NCBI GenBank assembly: GCA_027475525.1
Contig: JAMWFC010000088.1
Location: 1,085,534-1,149,533, forward strand
Origin: Macrolepiota albuminosa
Taxonomy: Eukaryota > Basidiomycota > Agaricomycetes > Agaricales > Agaricaceae
DNA length: 64,000 nt
Direction of reading: 5' to 3'
Below the pieces are notes generated by a model, which was not told the origin of the DNA, did not search any database, and saw only the letters and a list, made by a program, of their open reading frames with translations. How positions within the stretch are numbered: the stretch's first letter is position 1; every line of letters starts with the position of its first letter. Below, in pieces: positions 44,328-57,031 of the stretch. Position numbers and translations under genes: made by a program.

Positions 44328-46227
44328 TTGATAGCATCAATAGTAATGCATACTATAGAAAGGATGCAGTCAATCCAGATAGGAAAGGTATACCATCACA
44401 CACAAGAGGACAAGATTTCTGAAGCATCAGATATAGTATTTGATGAAGTATTGCTGAAAGCAAAAAGTATGCAATCATCATTAAACACAACAAGAGTAGC
44501 AAGGATGCAACCAGTTATGAGGTTGAATCTGGGAGATTTCACAGAAGAGCACATATGTGCCTTATGGGAGCGATTCAAACCAAAGGTACAGCCATATGTA
44601 ACATGTGTACCAAAGGGGAAAGGTAATGCTATAAGCCTTACAAAGGAAGATATTCCTTGATTGTACCAGCAATGGCAATGAGTTTGCTAATATTGTCAAC
44701 AGGATGAAAAAGGAGCTTCCCTCTTGAAGAGAAGTAAACCATGAGATTAATCTTATTGATGAGAATAAGCAGTATAAGTACCATCTGCCTTGCTGTCCAT
44801 GAGCATTGCAAGATCAGCTTTATGAAAAAATAAACAGGTATATAGATGCAAAGTGGTGGGAAGCACGACTAGCAGTGCAAGCTGCATCCTTACTCTGTAT
44901 TCCCAAGAAGGATGGGATATTACAAACTGCATTGGATGTGTAACAGTGCAACAATAATATAGTTAAGGATGTAACTTCCCTTCCAGATTAGAAAGTCATA
45001 CACAAAAATGTCGCTAAAGCAAAGTATAGGTCGAAAATTGACCTAATAAATGCATACAAACAGGTTTGCATACACAAAGAAGACATACTAAAGATGCTGT
45101 TTTCATCTCCAATAGGGACATTTGTGAGCAATATAATGCAAATTGGCAACTGTAATGTGCCAGCGACATTCCAGAGGTTAATGACCTTCATTTTCTGAGA
45201 TGTGATTGGGAAGTTTATGCACATCTACTTAGACAATATATTGATATTTTCAGATTCCATTGAGGAGCATGAGCAGCACTTATGAGTCATATTTGAATGA
45301 CTTCATAAAGCAAGCCTCTACCTCAAATGAAAAAAGTGTGAGTTATATGCACCCAGTATAGACTGTCTTGGTCATGTCATTGATGAGAAGGGCATACACC
45401 TGGATACAAATAAACTTGATCGAATTTAAGAGTAGCATACTCCATGCACATATAATGATATCCAGTGGTTTGTTGAATTATTGAATTATATTGATAATTT
45501 TTTACCAGATATCATGGCATACACTGGGCCACTAATGGCCATGACCCAGAATAGGTCCCCATTTCACTGGAGACTGCTGCATCAGCAGTGCTTTGAAATG
45601 ATTAAGCATATTTGCATAAAGACACCTGTTATTTGACCAATTGACCCACACATTGATAAGCCTATTTAGCTCATATGCAATGCATCAAAGACAAGGGTCA
45701 GAGCTATGTTTGGCCAAGGCAAAATGTGGCAAACTTGCTGACCAACAGGATTTATGTCCTGTAAGTTCACTGCTGCACAGCAGGACTATGCAATGCATAA
45801 ATTAGAAAAATTTGCTATCTTAGAAGCCCTCCTGAAATAGAAGGATAAATTAATGGAATATAAGATCCATATTATCATGGATCACAAAGCACTCAAGTTT
45901 TTCAAGACTTAAGTGCACTTGTCACTATAACAATGTCGCTAGATTGACTACATGTTATGATATCAGTTTGATATCACCTATATAAAAGGTGAACTGAACA
46001 AGGTCGCAGATTGCTTGTCTTGATATTTTGAAAGTAATACTCAAGATGACATCCATGCTATGCATAACTATATTCAGGCAGACAGACGAATCAACTCAGA
46101 GGGTGAAGACTTGCTCTTGCATAGGTTCCATGAAATCATAGAACATACAGTTGAACTACATGCCATGCAAGCACAAGAAGCACATTGCAGCAAGCAACTA
46201 CAAGAATAGCAAGAAGCTCAAGATATC
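44328..46227 (+). pseudogene. pol: TE-D reverse transcriptase and RNase H remnant
   Basis: After a linker (44328-44660), RT-type phrases are readable with stops between them: LLCIPKKDG (about 44890), KIDLINAYKQVCI (about 45033), GNCNVPATFQRLM (about 45150), a YLDNILIFS-like form of the catalytic motif (about 45228; second Asp to Asn), and LGHVIDEKGIH (about 45370). RNase H follows (MDHKALKFF about 45878, ITYIKGELNKVADCLS about 45974). The order matches TE-C. Asp to Asn at the catalytic site is a G-to-A type change. Confidence 0.75.
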
Positions 46228-46236
46228 AAGGCTCAG

Positions 46237-47880
46237 GTGTTGGTAGACCATGAGGCCATCCAGCCATGTAAAGAAATGAGGCAAGAGGTGCCTTTTACTA
46301 GTGTTGAGATGACTCTACAACATGCACTGTACTCGCACAATTGTCAGTCTGCATCAACTGACTTAAACAATGCACAATTTTGCACATATATCCAGCAAAG
46401 ATATCAAGCTAACAGTCTCTTTATGGAGATTATAAACTATCCACAGGCATATCCACATTTTATGCTGGAGCACCAGCTTGTGTATTTGACCAAATCTACA
46501 GAGTTCAAAGTCATCTGTATTCCCCAGGAGCGGTTGTTAATCATAACTATCCTGGAACAGGCTCACCAAGCAGTAGGCCACTTCAGAACTCAGAAAATGT
46601 TGGATTACATGCAGCAATGGTATTGGTGGCCACAGATGGCAAAAGAGATGAGTCAATTTTGCTCAACATGCGAGCAATGTCAATAGTCAAAAATCTCAAC
46701 ATTGAAGCCTCTAGTAAAGCTACATTTGCTTTTGATCCCAGTAAAACTCTGGGACTCTATTGGAATGGACTTTATTTGTCCATTCCCTAAGTCAAAAGGC
46801 TGTAACTACCTGTGGGTAATAATTTGTCAAATGACCAGTATGGTCTATCTCATTCCTGTGAAAACAACCATAATAGCTGCAAACTTGTCATGGATTGATC
46901 TATCTTAAAGAGATAGTACATCTCCATGAACTGCCCAGTTCAATTGTCAGTGATCAAGGTTTCAAATTTACTTCCAAATGGTGGAAGAAACTACACAATC
47001 TTCTTGAAGCAAAACTGCTCATGTTGACATCTTTTCATCTGCAAATAGATAGACAGACAGAATGTGCAAATAGAAATATAGTGCAGATACTCTGAGCCTT
47101 TGTGCATCCTAACTAGAAAGACTGGGTTGATAAATGCCTACTTGTTGAATTTGCAATAAATGTGAGCATATCAGAAATCACAGGGTACTCACCCTTTAAA
47201 CTCAGTAATAGCTATATGCTATTCATGATTTGTAAACTTTATACTGACAAAGTTATTCATGTTGAAGTTAAACAGTTTGTGTGCAATGTGTTAAGGAACT
47301 TAATAGATGCCCATGATGCAATTACAGAATCATATGTGTGGCAAACAAAACATGCAAATAATCACAGGCATAATGAACCAGATATTGAGAAAGAGAGCCT
47401 AGTTTACCTTTCAATGAAGAACTTGAACCTGCTGAAAGGCAGAATAGACAGGTTGTATCCCAAGTAGATTGGACTATATAGGATCCTTGAAGCTGAACCT
47501 AGCTCATCTAATTACATGTTAGAACTACTCTGGATACTGTAGGCATGCAGGATAGTGCCTAAGTTTCATGTGTTGCTGTTGTGACTGTACCTCACTAGTA
47601 GTGATGTGCTGTTCTCTAATCATGCAACTCCAGAGCTGTATGACTTTAGAACTGGTGATGATCAGGAATGGTTTGTAGATGACCTCATAGAACATAGGTA
47701 GACAGGAGGACACCTCAAATTTGAGGTAAGATGGAGCTTAGGTGATACCACCTTGGAGCTGTTCATAACCTGCAAGGATCTTGCAGTGCTAGACTAGTAT
47801 TTAGAGCTGCAGAGTATGAAACATCCTCAACAGCTAGCAAAATATGCATAGAGCATGTGAGGTGGTGAAATGTGGATGAA
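46237..47880 (+). pseudogene. pol: TE-D integrase and chromodomain-like remnant
   Basis: Integrase zinc region (HQAVGHFRTQK...CSTCEQC) and core (SIGMDFICPFPKSKG, VSDQGFKFTSKWW, a degenerate TDGQTE near 47050). The C-terminal part retains FEVRWSLGDTT near 47725. The intact TE-E copy aligns along its whole length. Typical changes are Arg to Gln/Lys and Trp to stop. It ends about 160 bp before ORF3. Confidence 0.8.
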
Positions 47881-48013
47881 GTCCATTTTGATAGCTGATG
47901 AGTGACTGGGTAGCTATTGTTTGTGGTTATTTGCACCACTGACAGAGTTAAGAGATTTTTTTTCTCTTTTCTTCTCTCAGATCCCAATATATGTAAGTGA
48001 CATATCCAGTATA

Positions 48014-50858
48014 ATGGCCTATTGAGGGCTGCAGAAAAATACTCAGAGCCTACAAGGCTCTAGCAAACGGAGAAGACCCCTGAATATATAAAATATGCAA
48101 AATTATTCTTCCAAGTACCAGAGGTGGGCCAATTTCAGTCAGTGAACATGGTCTATCCAGGCTGTGAGGAGCTGCTACCATATGAGACCCCTCTCCACTT
48201 GCAAAAAATAGAGGTTGACAATGAGAGGCACTATGAGCACTAAGAGCACTATTATCAGGTACCACCATTGCATCCACTGCTGTCAATACTAACATATGTG
48301 GGTGTGATGATGGGACTGCCATCTGTGCCATGGGCACATAGGCCCATGGCCAAACCTTATGTGGAACCTGTGCCACAAGCATAGGAATTAGCAGTAATAG
48401 ACACTCTTCTTTGCTAACTGGAAGCAGCGAGACAGCCAGTCTCTGCAACTGCACCCTTTCTGCAAGATAGTTTGTCTGTTGTCATTATAGAGGGGCTGCT
48501 TGACCAGATCAAGCTGATAAAGAGGCAGCATGTATCAGCACTGGAGCAGATCAACCACACATCTAAGTGCAAAGTTTCAACTTTTGAGGAACTGACTGCT
48601 GAAGTCAAGAGGGCTAGATATCAGCCCATTTGACCAGTTGAACCTCCACAGGCAAGGTTGCCACTAGCAGCATGACCAGTGCACCCTGAGCAGCCTGCTC
48701 AGCCCATTGCCTCATTGTCATGGTTGCCAGCTGTGGCTCCTCAGGCCCTGTCAGAGTTAGTGGCCACAATCAGTGAGCCTTTGGCTGAGCTATCTCTGAG
48801 TCAGCAGGAAACCACACTGTCCTGGGCTCCACCTATGGGGTTCAAATTTGTCACTGTAGCACCAAGGATGCCTATTCAGAATCTTTCTCATGCTGAGCCT
48901 GGAAGGAGAACTCTGGTGCAAAATGCACCTGCATTTCTAGTAGCTCAGCCACCATTTATGTCTTCTGCTCTGGCCAAGCCAGGGCCATCCCATCAATATT
49001 GCAGTCATATACTGCACTTGATACATCCAAGCTGGAGGTGATAGCCTTTTCAGCTGACATTCTCAAACAAGCTAGAGAAGCTCAAATGTTATTTATGTTA
49101 CCCATCTTTGTGCCAGCACTGCCGGCCCACTATCCCATAGTTGTCTTAACCCCAGACCCCTGCACACCAGAGCAGTATGATGGTCTAGTGGTGACCTTGA
49201 GAAATAAGTCTGTGCCTGAAAAAGACAAAGCACCAGTTGTCTCCTTGTTCAACAAGAGTGACTATGTAGAGTCAAGCTCAGAGCAGCAGGAGGAGGGTGA
49301 GGAAGGGAAATCAGTGGCAGACCATTAGTATTGCATAATAAGTGCATAGCAAAGAAGAAGGCAAATCATGCTAAGAAACTGCAGGCCCTTAAATATAGGG
49401 CCAAGGATGATTTCTTGGGGAGAATCCCCAACAGTATGGGAATGAAAGTGTGGGGCCTGCTTGATATCAAGCAAATGAATTTGTGCTTCAGAGGAGCACT
49501 TAGCCACTGCACTTACTATTTGTATTTCACAAATATGGTGCTAATAGGAGCAGCTGACACCAACAGACCGGCGTCATATAAGTATGCCTCTGGCCAGCAT
49601 GCCCACATCCTGGGCACAATTGTATACAAGCATGCTTTGCATGGTCTTCTCCGCATTTCTTTAAAGCTGGACTAGCTCTACAAATATTATATGAATGTTC
49701 ATGTCCCATGCCACAACAGAATTGTCACATATATGTTGATCATGGAGCTTTGAATGTTTGCTCAGCAAACAGTTGAAGCTCTGCATGACAGAACCATGCA
49801 GCTCCTAATAATGGAGCCCTAGTACCAGGACCTCCTCAACCTGATGCAGGGTCCTGACGACCTCACTCTTGTAGAGTGACAACAAATTCTGAGGCACTTT
49901 CTGTGCATGAAAAAAGATAGATCTACTGTGCTGCATGTAATATGTGCACAAGACTCAGCCACACTGTTTGACCTGGACTAGCTTGCTTAATACGCACTGG
50001 TCTTTAATTGCTCTGGGCTGTAAAACACCTATCAGGGTATTGTGGTTGATTATGCATATCACATGCACTGGTAAACCCTTCAGGTTCACATTGTGTTGAG
50101 CTCTCTGTGCAAATAGTGCAGCCAAATCTGTGATTGTTTAGCACATGACTCTTGTCATAGCCTGCCTAGGACTTTATCATAAGGCAATTGCCTCCTATAA
50201 CACCATGTTTCCCAAGCAACCCTTTGAGCTCCAACATGAGCCTAAGCTCAAAATTCAACAAGTTCACATGCCAGATAAGCAGGCATGTAACTTCTCTGAC
50301 AATAATATGTTATGCATCTTATTGCACAACTGGATTTTGCTGGACTGGGTAGACCACATGTATACTTATAGCATGATCTTCCTGGAATAGCAGTTCCATT
50401 CTCCAACAATGTCTATGGACATCTTCAGACAGATCAATGACAAGTGCATGGAGTGCCTTGCCAAGTATGGCACCCTGGCTGCAGTCCTGCAATAGGACAA
50501 ATAGTGGGAGATGACCAAAGATGACTACTATTGTCTTATGTTCAAACATCATGAGGAGAGCAATCTCCTGATCAACCCTGAGGCTGAGAGCCTCTATTAT
50601 CTCATTGGCATGGACCCAAATTGGGTCAATCTCTTAAACTGCACATTGGTGCATGGTACAATACCCACTATTACCTTAGCAATTAATATTACACTAACTA
50701 AGCCTATGGTAGTAGATTCACCTGCAGTTTATAGGTCAACTACTCCACTGAGGATGGAATTGGCACCTTTCTCTCCCATGATTAATGTCGCACCAGAGGA
50801 GGAGTCAATAATGACAGAGATGGACACATTTACAGAAGCCTTATCAGACAGATCATAG
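48014..50858 (+). pseudogene. TE-D ORF3 remnant (unknown family)
   Basis: ATG at 48014 opens MAY* (TE-E: MAYW). Blocks in the same order as TE-E: a DQIKLIKRQ coiled-coil/basic block (about 48500), PQALSELVATISEPLAELSL (about 48740), an acidic stretch SSSEQQEEGEEG (about 49275), then the C-terminal domain with CLGLYHKAIASY, VDHMYTYS, MTKDDYYCLMFKHHEES and YYLIGMDPNWVNLL (about 50510-50635). Stops are frequent. Preservation of the whole order shows ORF3 belonged to the ancestral element. Confidence 0.8.
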
Positions 50859-51201
50859 ATCTTTTATAATTTTAGGTAAATCTGAGTATGCACTCAACAT
50901 TCTTAGGCTGACACACACTATAGTGTAGCATGTATTTACAGTGGACAGATGTTGTCATTTTTTTATTATTATTTTAATTTCATCTTACTTTCTTGCTATT
51001 GGGCTAGTATGTGCACTTGTGCACTAAGATGCCACAAGACTCAGTGTGACAAGTGTTTACACTTGACACTACTGCCCTGAAAGTGATACTAATGTCCTAC
51101 AGTGATGCCATATGCAGCATGGACTGATGTCATGCACTTTTGTGCATATTTATAGGTCTAGTTCTCACCTAAGACTGAGTATTTAGTCTTATTTGGGGAT
51201 A

Positions 51202-51376
51202 TGTAACAGAGCATCACACTTATTACAAGCGTCAATGATGCTATTTACATACAGTAGAGTATTACATAAGACAACATCTTATATTCACTCTAGTACTAGT
51301 CAAATCTGATACAGTGGTCTGATTTAGCACTGTGTGATCCACACAAGACAGTTCTAGCTTGTAACCAATGGTTACA
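51202..51376 (+). repeat. TE-D 3' LTR (175 bp) with preceding polypurine tract
   Basis: TGTAACAGAG...GGTTACA, preceded by atttggggata (about 51190-51201), the polypurine tract in the position and form seen in TE-C and TE-E. Confidence 0.85.
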
Positions 51377-54300
51377 CATCCAGTAACTAATAAATGAATT
51401 GACTGGAGAAGAGAGGATTCTAAAAGCTAACTGATGTTGATTGAAATGTAACAATACAGCCAGATTAACTGTCTCAAAGGCTTTGTCAGAAGCTTGAGCA
51501 GTAGTGTTAATATTGAAAGCAAGGCCCAATTGCTTAGCTTGTTCAACAAATGATTGCATCTTGGACTTGGTTGGAGTATGCATTTCTTTAAATGCAGGAT
51601 TGACACCTATATCTGATTCATAAAGCTTGAAATAATCCAGAGTTCGCAGCTGATCAGCTAAATATTTCTAAGCATACCAATGCTAGGTGCACTATTGTAA
51701 TAAAATAAAAATGAAATTTCTTAAGGGGTGGAACCTTGGACAGACTGCAAACCTGTGGCCATTGGTGTTGCCTATAGTCAATGTTTGTTGATAGTGGTAT
51801 GTAAATTGTAGGAAAGGACATGCTTGGATTACTTGAGATACCTGTTTGCCATGACAGTCTAAGAATAGGATTAGATGAAGGGCAATAATTTTCATATGCC
51901 TGGTGGCAATGAGCATTAACAGATGTAGTGGTTGATGCACTGTCTTGAGGTGGTATCTATGTAGGGAATGTTGGAGCCACATTAAAGTTTGAAGATACAG
52001 ATTGAGAATTTCATGAGTGAACCAAGGTTGCTAGCAGTGATCACAGAGTGACCTGCCATAAAGAACTGAATCTGTCTAATGTTAAATGTTAGAATAATAC
52101 AAATCATAATAGCAGTACATATACAGTTAAAAAATCAAAGTTGGACTGACAATACACTTGACAGGACAAAGAAGAGAGAATAATTCCATGTACTGAGAGT
52201 ATATGACCACAAACACAAAAAAGAGATGTAGCTTCCAGATAAACATCTGAACAGCAGCAGCCCTCTTCTTGACAGGGCTGAGGACCTGAGGCAGGAGGCC
52301 TTGTCATAGAGGTCAAAAAGAAAGTAAAGAAAAATATGTCAGCTTCTCCAGACAAATGGCCAGGGCTTTGCAGATCTCCTGATCAAACATTATAGAGGCT
52401 GACAGCCTAATGACTGTAGTTCAAACAGAAAAAAAGCAAAGCTAAGTAGTTCTAGTACCCCACAATGTCTTTGAAGGCAATCTAAGGCTAAAAGAAGTGG
52501 GAATATAATGCAGTCAAAATTGCTCATGGTCAAGTTGAACCATGAGAAAGTGCAAGTTTGGACAATCAAAGTACAAATGGCAAAAGTGAGAATGTAAAAA
52601 TAATTGTGTTCAATGAGGTGCTTCAAAGCTAAGGATTTTAATAGGACATTAAATATTAGGAGAGATGCTGATGAAAGCGGGTTCAGGTGATTTCAGAACA
52701 GATTTGATTAAGGATCTTGACACAAAGTAGTTCCATATATTACCAAACTTGTGAAATAAACCTTTCAATTCACAAGTTTGCAGTATAAATGTGGATCATA
52801 CTGTAAGGGCAACCTCTGGAGGCTATGGCTCAGTTACACAGCTGGCAGAGAGAGATCCAAAGTGTATTAGAATATATACTGACAATATCATGATAACTAC
52901 TCACCTGGCAGAGGGAGATCCAAAGAGAACAAGTCTAGGGATTCCCTATGCCAGGTTGGATGCTTCTGTGGCCTCTGAAGCATGGGAAACAACTGTAAAG
53001 TACAACAAAACCTTGAAAACTCAAAAGTTGCATAAATAAACAACTGTACAAACAAGGCAGGAAAACTCCGGACTTTGGAAGTCAGAAAGGCAAACTCTGG
53101 CTTATGTAAGCAGTCTGGAAGCAGTGCTGAAGGGCCCACACTTGTCTGAATGATAGCTAAAGAATCAGAGCACCTTAAAGGCTGAGAATAGTACTAACAG
53201 ATAGTGTTGAAAGAATAGAAACAGTAAAATAAGAGAATGACAGAAGAAATAAGAGAATGAATGAGAGGAGAGTGAAGAGATAAGGAGTGAAAAAAAGAAG
53301 AAATGAGGAGTCCCCTGACAAATACTAGCTGCAATAAAGTCTTATAAACATCAATTTTGTACTCTTAGTAGGCATTCTGTAGTTGGCCTTTGTAGCACTG
53401 TCAATTATTTTGGTGCCCTTTCCTAGTTAGTCAAGTTTCAACTTTGTGCATATTGTATATTGAACATGGTGTCAGTTCTGCTATAAGTGGAGCTTCAATT
53501 TCAAAAATCTGTAGATTTATTAGTCACAAGTATTGTCATCATGTCTTGAAATGCTAAATAATAAGTGGTGATGTCAAATTTGCAGGGTCTTCTGTTTTCA
53601 TACAGATCAACCTTGATGCATCAGAAGATAATCTTCCAATTTCCACTGTGCAGAAAACAATATTGCAATCTCCAGTCTTTTCATCTGGGCAACTTCATGT
53701 GTCACTTGATAAATCACCTCAGACAATCATCGAAACTATTTTGCCTCTAGAGAATACATCACAAATGATTATAAACATTGTATGTAATGAATTTTTGAGT
53801 GGTTTAAACATGTGAGTTGTGTTCCTAGTAAAAATCAATTGATATATATGAATTTTAGCACATAAGGTCACATATCATGCACATGCACTATGCATTGTGT
53901 GATCCCCTCTCCAACAATTGGTTGTTTACAAATTAAGGCTACATTAGTTCTCCAGGATAATGCAATAAGACATGTATCTTTGAAATTACACTGTTCACCA
54001 ATGCAGTCTTTTTTGTTTAATAGTCATAAAATTCAGCAGTAGCAGTGTAAGACAGAAGCCATAAATAAGCCAAGCTCCTGCACTGCTGATACTGGAAAGT
54101 GTTTCCAGTAGAAAAAGTGTAAAAGAAAGCTGTTATACTATTTCTGATGTATTGATTTCCCACAAAAAAAGTCATTCAACAAAGGAAAGTGCCTTTTTCT
54201 TTTGAAAATTGACACATTGGAAATTGCATGACAGCTTTCTTTTCTAATTTTTCCAATGGAAACACAATCTGGTGCCAGCAGTGCTGAAAGATTGAGACTG

Positions 54301-54420
54301 CATGGAAAAATTGGTGCCGACATAGATGATTCTCCAAGAGGTCAACGGCACTTGTAGCCTTGTCCGTTGCACTACCTCCCAGAGAAAACAGATCCATACC
54401 ACATAAGCAGAGCATAAGCT
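51377..54420 (-). other. AT-rich degenerate repeat DNA with minus-strand protein-like pieces
   Basis: No gene is recognised. Minus-strand frames with protein texture include ADQLRTLDYFKLYESD and FKEMHTPTKSKMQSF (about 51640-51550) through NLAVLLHFNQHQLAF and PVNSFISYWM (to 51377). The reading continues on the other side of TE-D (39212 leftward, RMILSARKKSLTDDKRA), so TE-D was inserted into this unit. Pieces near 52350-52100 and 54415-54176 have no clear partner. It is probably an old, unclassified transposon. Confidence 0.45.
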
Positions 54421-54793
54421 CTGCGCTCGAACTCAGCTAAGGAATCGAGCGGAAGACTACCCATGACTGCTGTCACTACTTGACAGCGCGAGGCGCGACA
54501 TCAACCGTAGCACGGTCTCCCTTTACTACAATGACAGGTAAGACCCATCGTCTCCCGTCTCTACGTCTGTTGATGTCAATAAAGCGATTGAAAGTTCAGC
54601 GAGTCGTCCAAGATATATCAATAAACAGCGAGACGCACGAGATCTTCAAGTTATAACGCGGCTGTAACTCAGCTAGTGTCGCATTTCCAAAAAAGGCAAT
54701 TGTGGGCACGAGATGACACGTCGGCAAGAGAGGTTCTCACCAGGTTTATGTCCTCCGTCGTTCACCTCTAAAAATCTACGCCTGATACTCCGC

Positions 54794-55681
54794 ATGGCCC
54801 CTTCAAGGAAATCTGTGAACAGCGGTCGTGAGCCGCGAACACCCAGCCCAAGTCGCCTCGAAGGCAACTCTTCTGTCGCGTCTTCTCCAGAACGACCAGT
54901 AGGGCCGCTCAGCATTCCAGTGCCTGTAGGGGATCGCGAGATGATTAAGGTCAACAATGCAAACCTCAACGAGATGAAGCATGCCCTGGATGATGCTCTG
55001 AAACGCGTGAGTCACTGGTTGAGAACTGTCTGGATTGGAAACTGAATCCGTTGCACAGTACCTTAGTCGGCCAGAACTGTTCAAGCAAAGTTACCTTCAC
55101 ACAGACGTGCGGCTAGCATTGGGATGGTTGAGTATATTTGTCGCTGCTGGTACAGCTTTGTATGGGTATAAAATCGAGTTTGAAGAGTCTAAGCCTTTGG
55201 TGTGGATTGGATTGTTGACGTGCGGTCTCGCTTCTTCACTTGGATCGAAAAGTCAGTCTAACATTGTTTGATAGTTACATGACGCTCAGTATCATTCAAT
55301 CATTGTACGCATACTTCGTTGAGGGTAATATCGTCTTCGTTGGAAGGCGTAAATCATTCTCCAAAAGAGTACGTTGAGCCTTGACGGGTTTTTAATCTGA
55401 ATCTAACCTAAATTTGTATCAAATCTTAGATTATTACAGAGCGGATAACCATTTCATCAACTGCGGTACCCGTAAAGAAGTCAAAGCCTCCTGCATACTC
55501 CCTTCTTCTGCACTACGTACGGTCTACAAGTGGAGGCAAGTCTTTGCTCGCCAAGGGGAAAACACAGGGATCTAAAGGATATAATGCGTTTTTCGATGGG
55601 CTTGGAACCTTGGATCAGGAAAAGTTTGAGCAGTGGGTTGGTGGACTGGTAGAGCAGGCGATGGAAAGCAAGACGTCATAG
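54794..55681 (+). CDS. SPC2: Signal peptidase complex subunit 2 (SPC25 type)
   Basis: A membrane subunit of the ER signal peptidase complex, which helps the catalytic subunit and contacts the translocon. Four exons: 54794-55006, 55059-55219, 55275-55368, 55430-55681. Introns are 52, 55 and 61 nt; the last two hold CTAAC, and all have GT-AG ends. They join to a clean 239-aa frame. The N-terminal part is cytosolic, Ser/Pro rich, then VNNANLNEMKHALDDALKR. The conserved core is HTDVRLALGWLSIF (first membrane span), LYGYKIEFEESKP, a second span (about WIGLLTYMTLSIIQSLYAYF) and GNIVFVGRRK. The C-terminus has LHYVRSTSGGKSL and FDGLGTLDQEKFEQWV. Length suits the family. The start is the ATG at 54794; an upstream in-frame ATG at 54713 would add 27 residues without family support. 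It looks intact. Confidence 0.88.
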
Positions 55682-56317
55682 AACTCACCCTTGTGCTCGG
55701 GACTTTCATCTGCAGTGAGGTTCTCTTCATATATCCAGGCTTCCAAGATAAACCTCGACCTATTTCATTATTGATTGCATCGTTAAAGACAAAAATCTCT
55801 CTTTTCAATTTTTCTCAATAATAGTACATTCCTGTACTCGCGTAGTGAATCCGTTGTGTGTACGATTTCCCCCAGCTATAAACATGGAGAGTATCATTGT
55901 GTTGGCAACTCACAGTGATCGTCATACGGTGACTTATACATACTACTTATGATGATACAAATGGCCATAAGGACATGTCCCAGAACTTTATATTATGCGC
56001 GCCGATACCGTGTTAGTGTGATCCGACTAATCACCTCACAACTATATAATCTACGAGACAAGATCTTTTCCCTGCCAAGATTAGGCGTGTTTTCCGTGGG
56101 CCCTATCATAGAATTGAAACGGTACGTAGCCTGTGCTGTGGAAGAGAAGCTTATTGGTTGTAGTATCAGTATCATTCATTAAAATGCACTGCTATCGCCT
56201 ACTAATCTGACAAGTCTTGACATACAAATGTTCATGACGGCAAGAAATAAAGACCACTCCCCATCCAGACTCTTCACTAACAAACCATCACATCCACCTC
56301 TGCATGGACATCCTCGT
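55682..56317. other. Intergenic region between convergent genes
   Basis: No gene is seen. SPC2 ends at 55681 on the plus strand and the secreted-protein gene ends at 56318 on the minus strand, so both 3' ends lie here. Confidence 0.5.
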
Positions 56318-57031
56318 TTAGCATTGGGCAACGACCTGTCCACCAGCAGTAATAGTGTCGTCAACCTTGGAAGCTGCTGCCGAAACTGCGCTTGTCACAG
56401 CAGAATCGCTCCTATGGGTGGGTGGATGCGCTATGAGCTGACCGTCAAATCATAGTAAACGAGAACGAACGATGTAATTCCAGCCAGAGCGTTCTTCGCA
56501 GTCGTCAAACCATCGAGGGTCTGATTACGAGCCTCAGCAGAAGGCGCCTGGCCAGTGAGAATTTGTCCAGCAATTACAGCAATAGCAGACTTCGCCTGAT
56601 TGAGACCGCCAGCCGCGGTTGATGCAGCACCGGAAGCAGCGGCATCACTGACATCCAAGATCAGATCCTATTCAAAGGTTTACTAACTATGACCTTACGA
56701 AGAGGCAGTACTGGAGAGCTTTTGAACGGCAAGCGAAGCTGCTCCGAGGTTCGCGACAGTCTGAAGGCGGGCAGTGTTGCACCCGATGCTACCAATGGAA
56801 TTAAGAAGCTGGCGCTTCTCACTCTCTGATCGAGGGTATTGAAGCAAACACCGACGGAAACGACCAAGACCTACCGATTGGCCCCTCCACAACATCTCGG
56901 GCGGCGATGACGGGAGCTATACGATATAACCTCAGGATGTGCGAAAGGAGATATAGCGTCTGCTTACCTGCCAGAGCACCAAACTGAGCAAAGATGAAGG
57001 CCAGAGCAAGAAAGACTGCGGTGTATTGCAT
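56318..57031 (-). CDS. Small secreted protein, about 167 aa, five exons
   Basis: Function unknown. A signal peptide (MQYTAVFLALAFIFAQFGALA, probably cleaved near AP) is followed by an Ala-rich, helical mature part. Exons on the minus strand: 57031-56968, 56916-56875, 56825-56699, 56647-56471, 56411-56318; introns are 51, 49, 51 and 59 nt. They total 504 nt, giving 167 aa ending GGQVVAQC. The mature protein has two cysteines, one in GSIGCNTA and one as the last residue. If the last intron (donor GTTCGT, acceptor CATAG) is not used, the frame ends at 56431 with 149 aa; the five-exon form is preferred because exon 5 keeps the same Ala/Ser helical texture. It is not a hydrophobin: too few cysteines. 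Similar Ala-rich secreted proteins occur in mushrooms. Confidence 0.7.

Larger units (their letters stand above)
39213..51376 (+). mobile_element. TE-D: Ty3/Gypsy element of the TE-C/TE-E type, hypermutated
   Basis: LTRs of 175 bp at 39213-39387 and 51202-51376 differ at about 12 sites, all transitions by eye. Between them lie gag, protease, RT, RNase H, integrase and ORF3 in the TE-C order, all broken by many TAA/TAG/TGA codons. Residue swaps against TE-E are mostly Arg to Gln/His/Cys/stop, Pro to Leu and Trp to stop. A possible target duplication is imperfect: cattc (39207-39211, one base off the LTR) against catcc (51377-51381). None of the 77-bp duplications falls in this 12-kb element. 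Confidence 0.9.

Noticed and set aside
39207..51381. Target duplication cattc/catcc for TE-D
   Set aside because: The left copy is one base away from the LTR and one base differs; it is mentioned only as possible.
56318..57031. Hydrophobin
   Set aside because: Only two cysteines; hydrophobins have eight in a fixed pattern.
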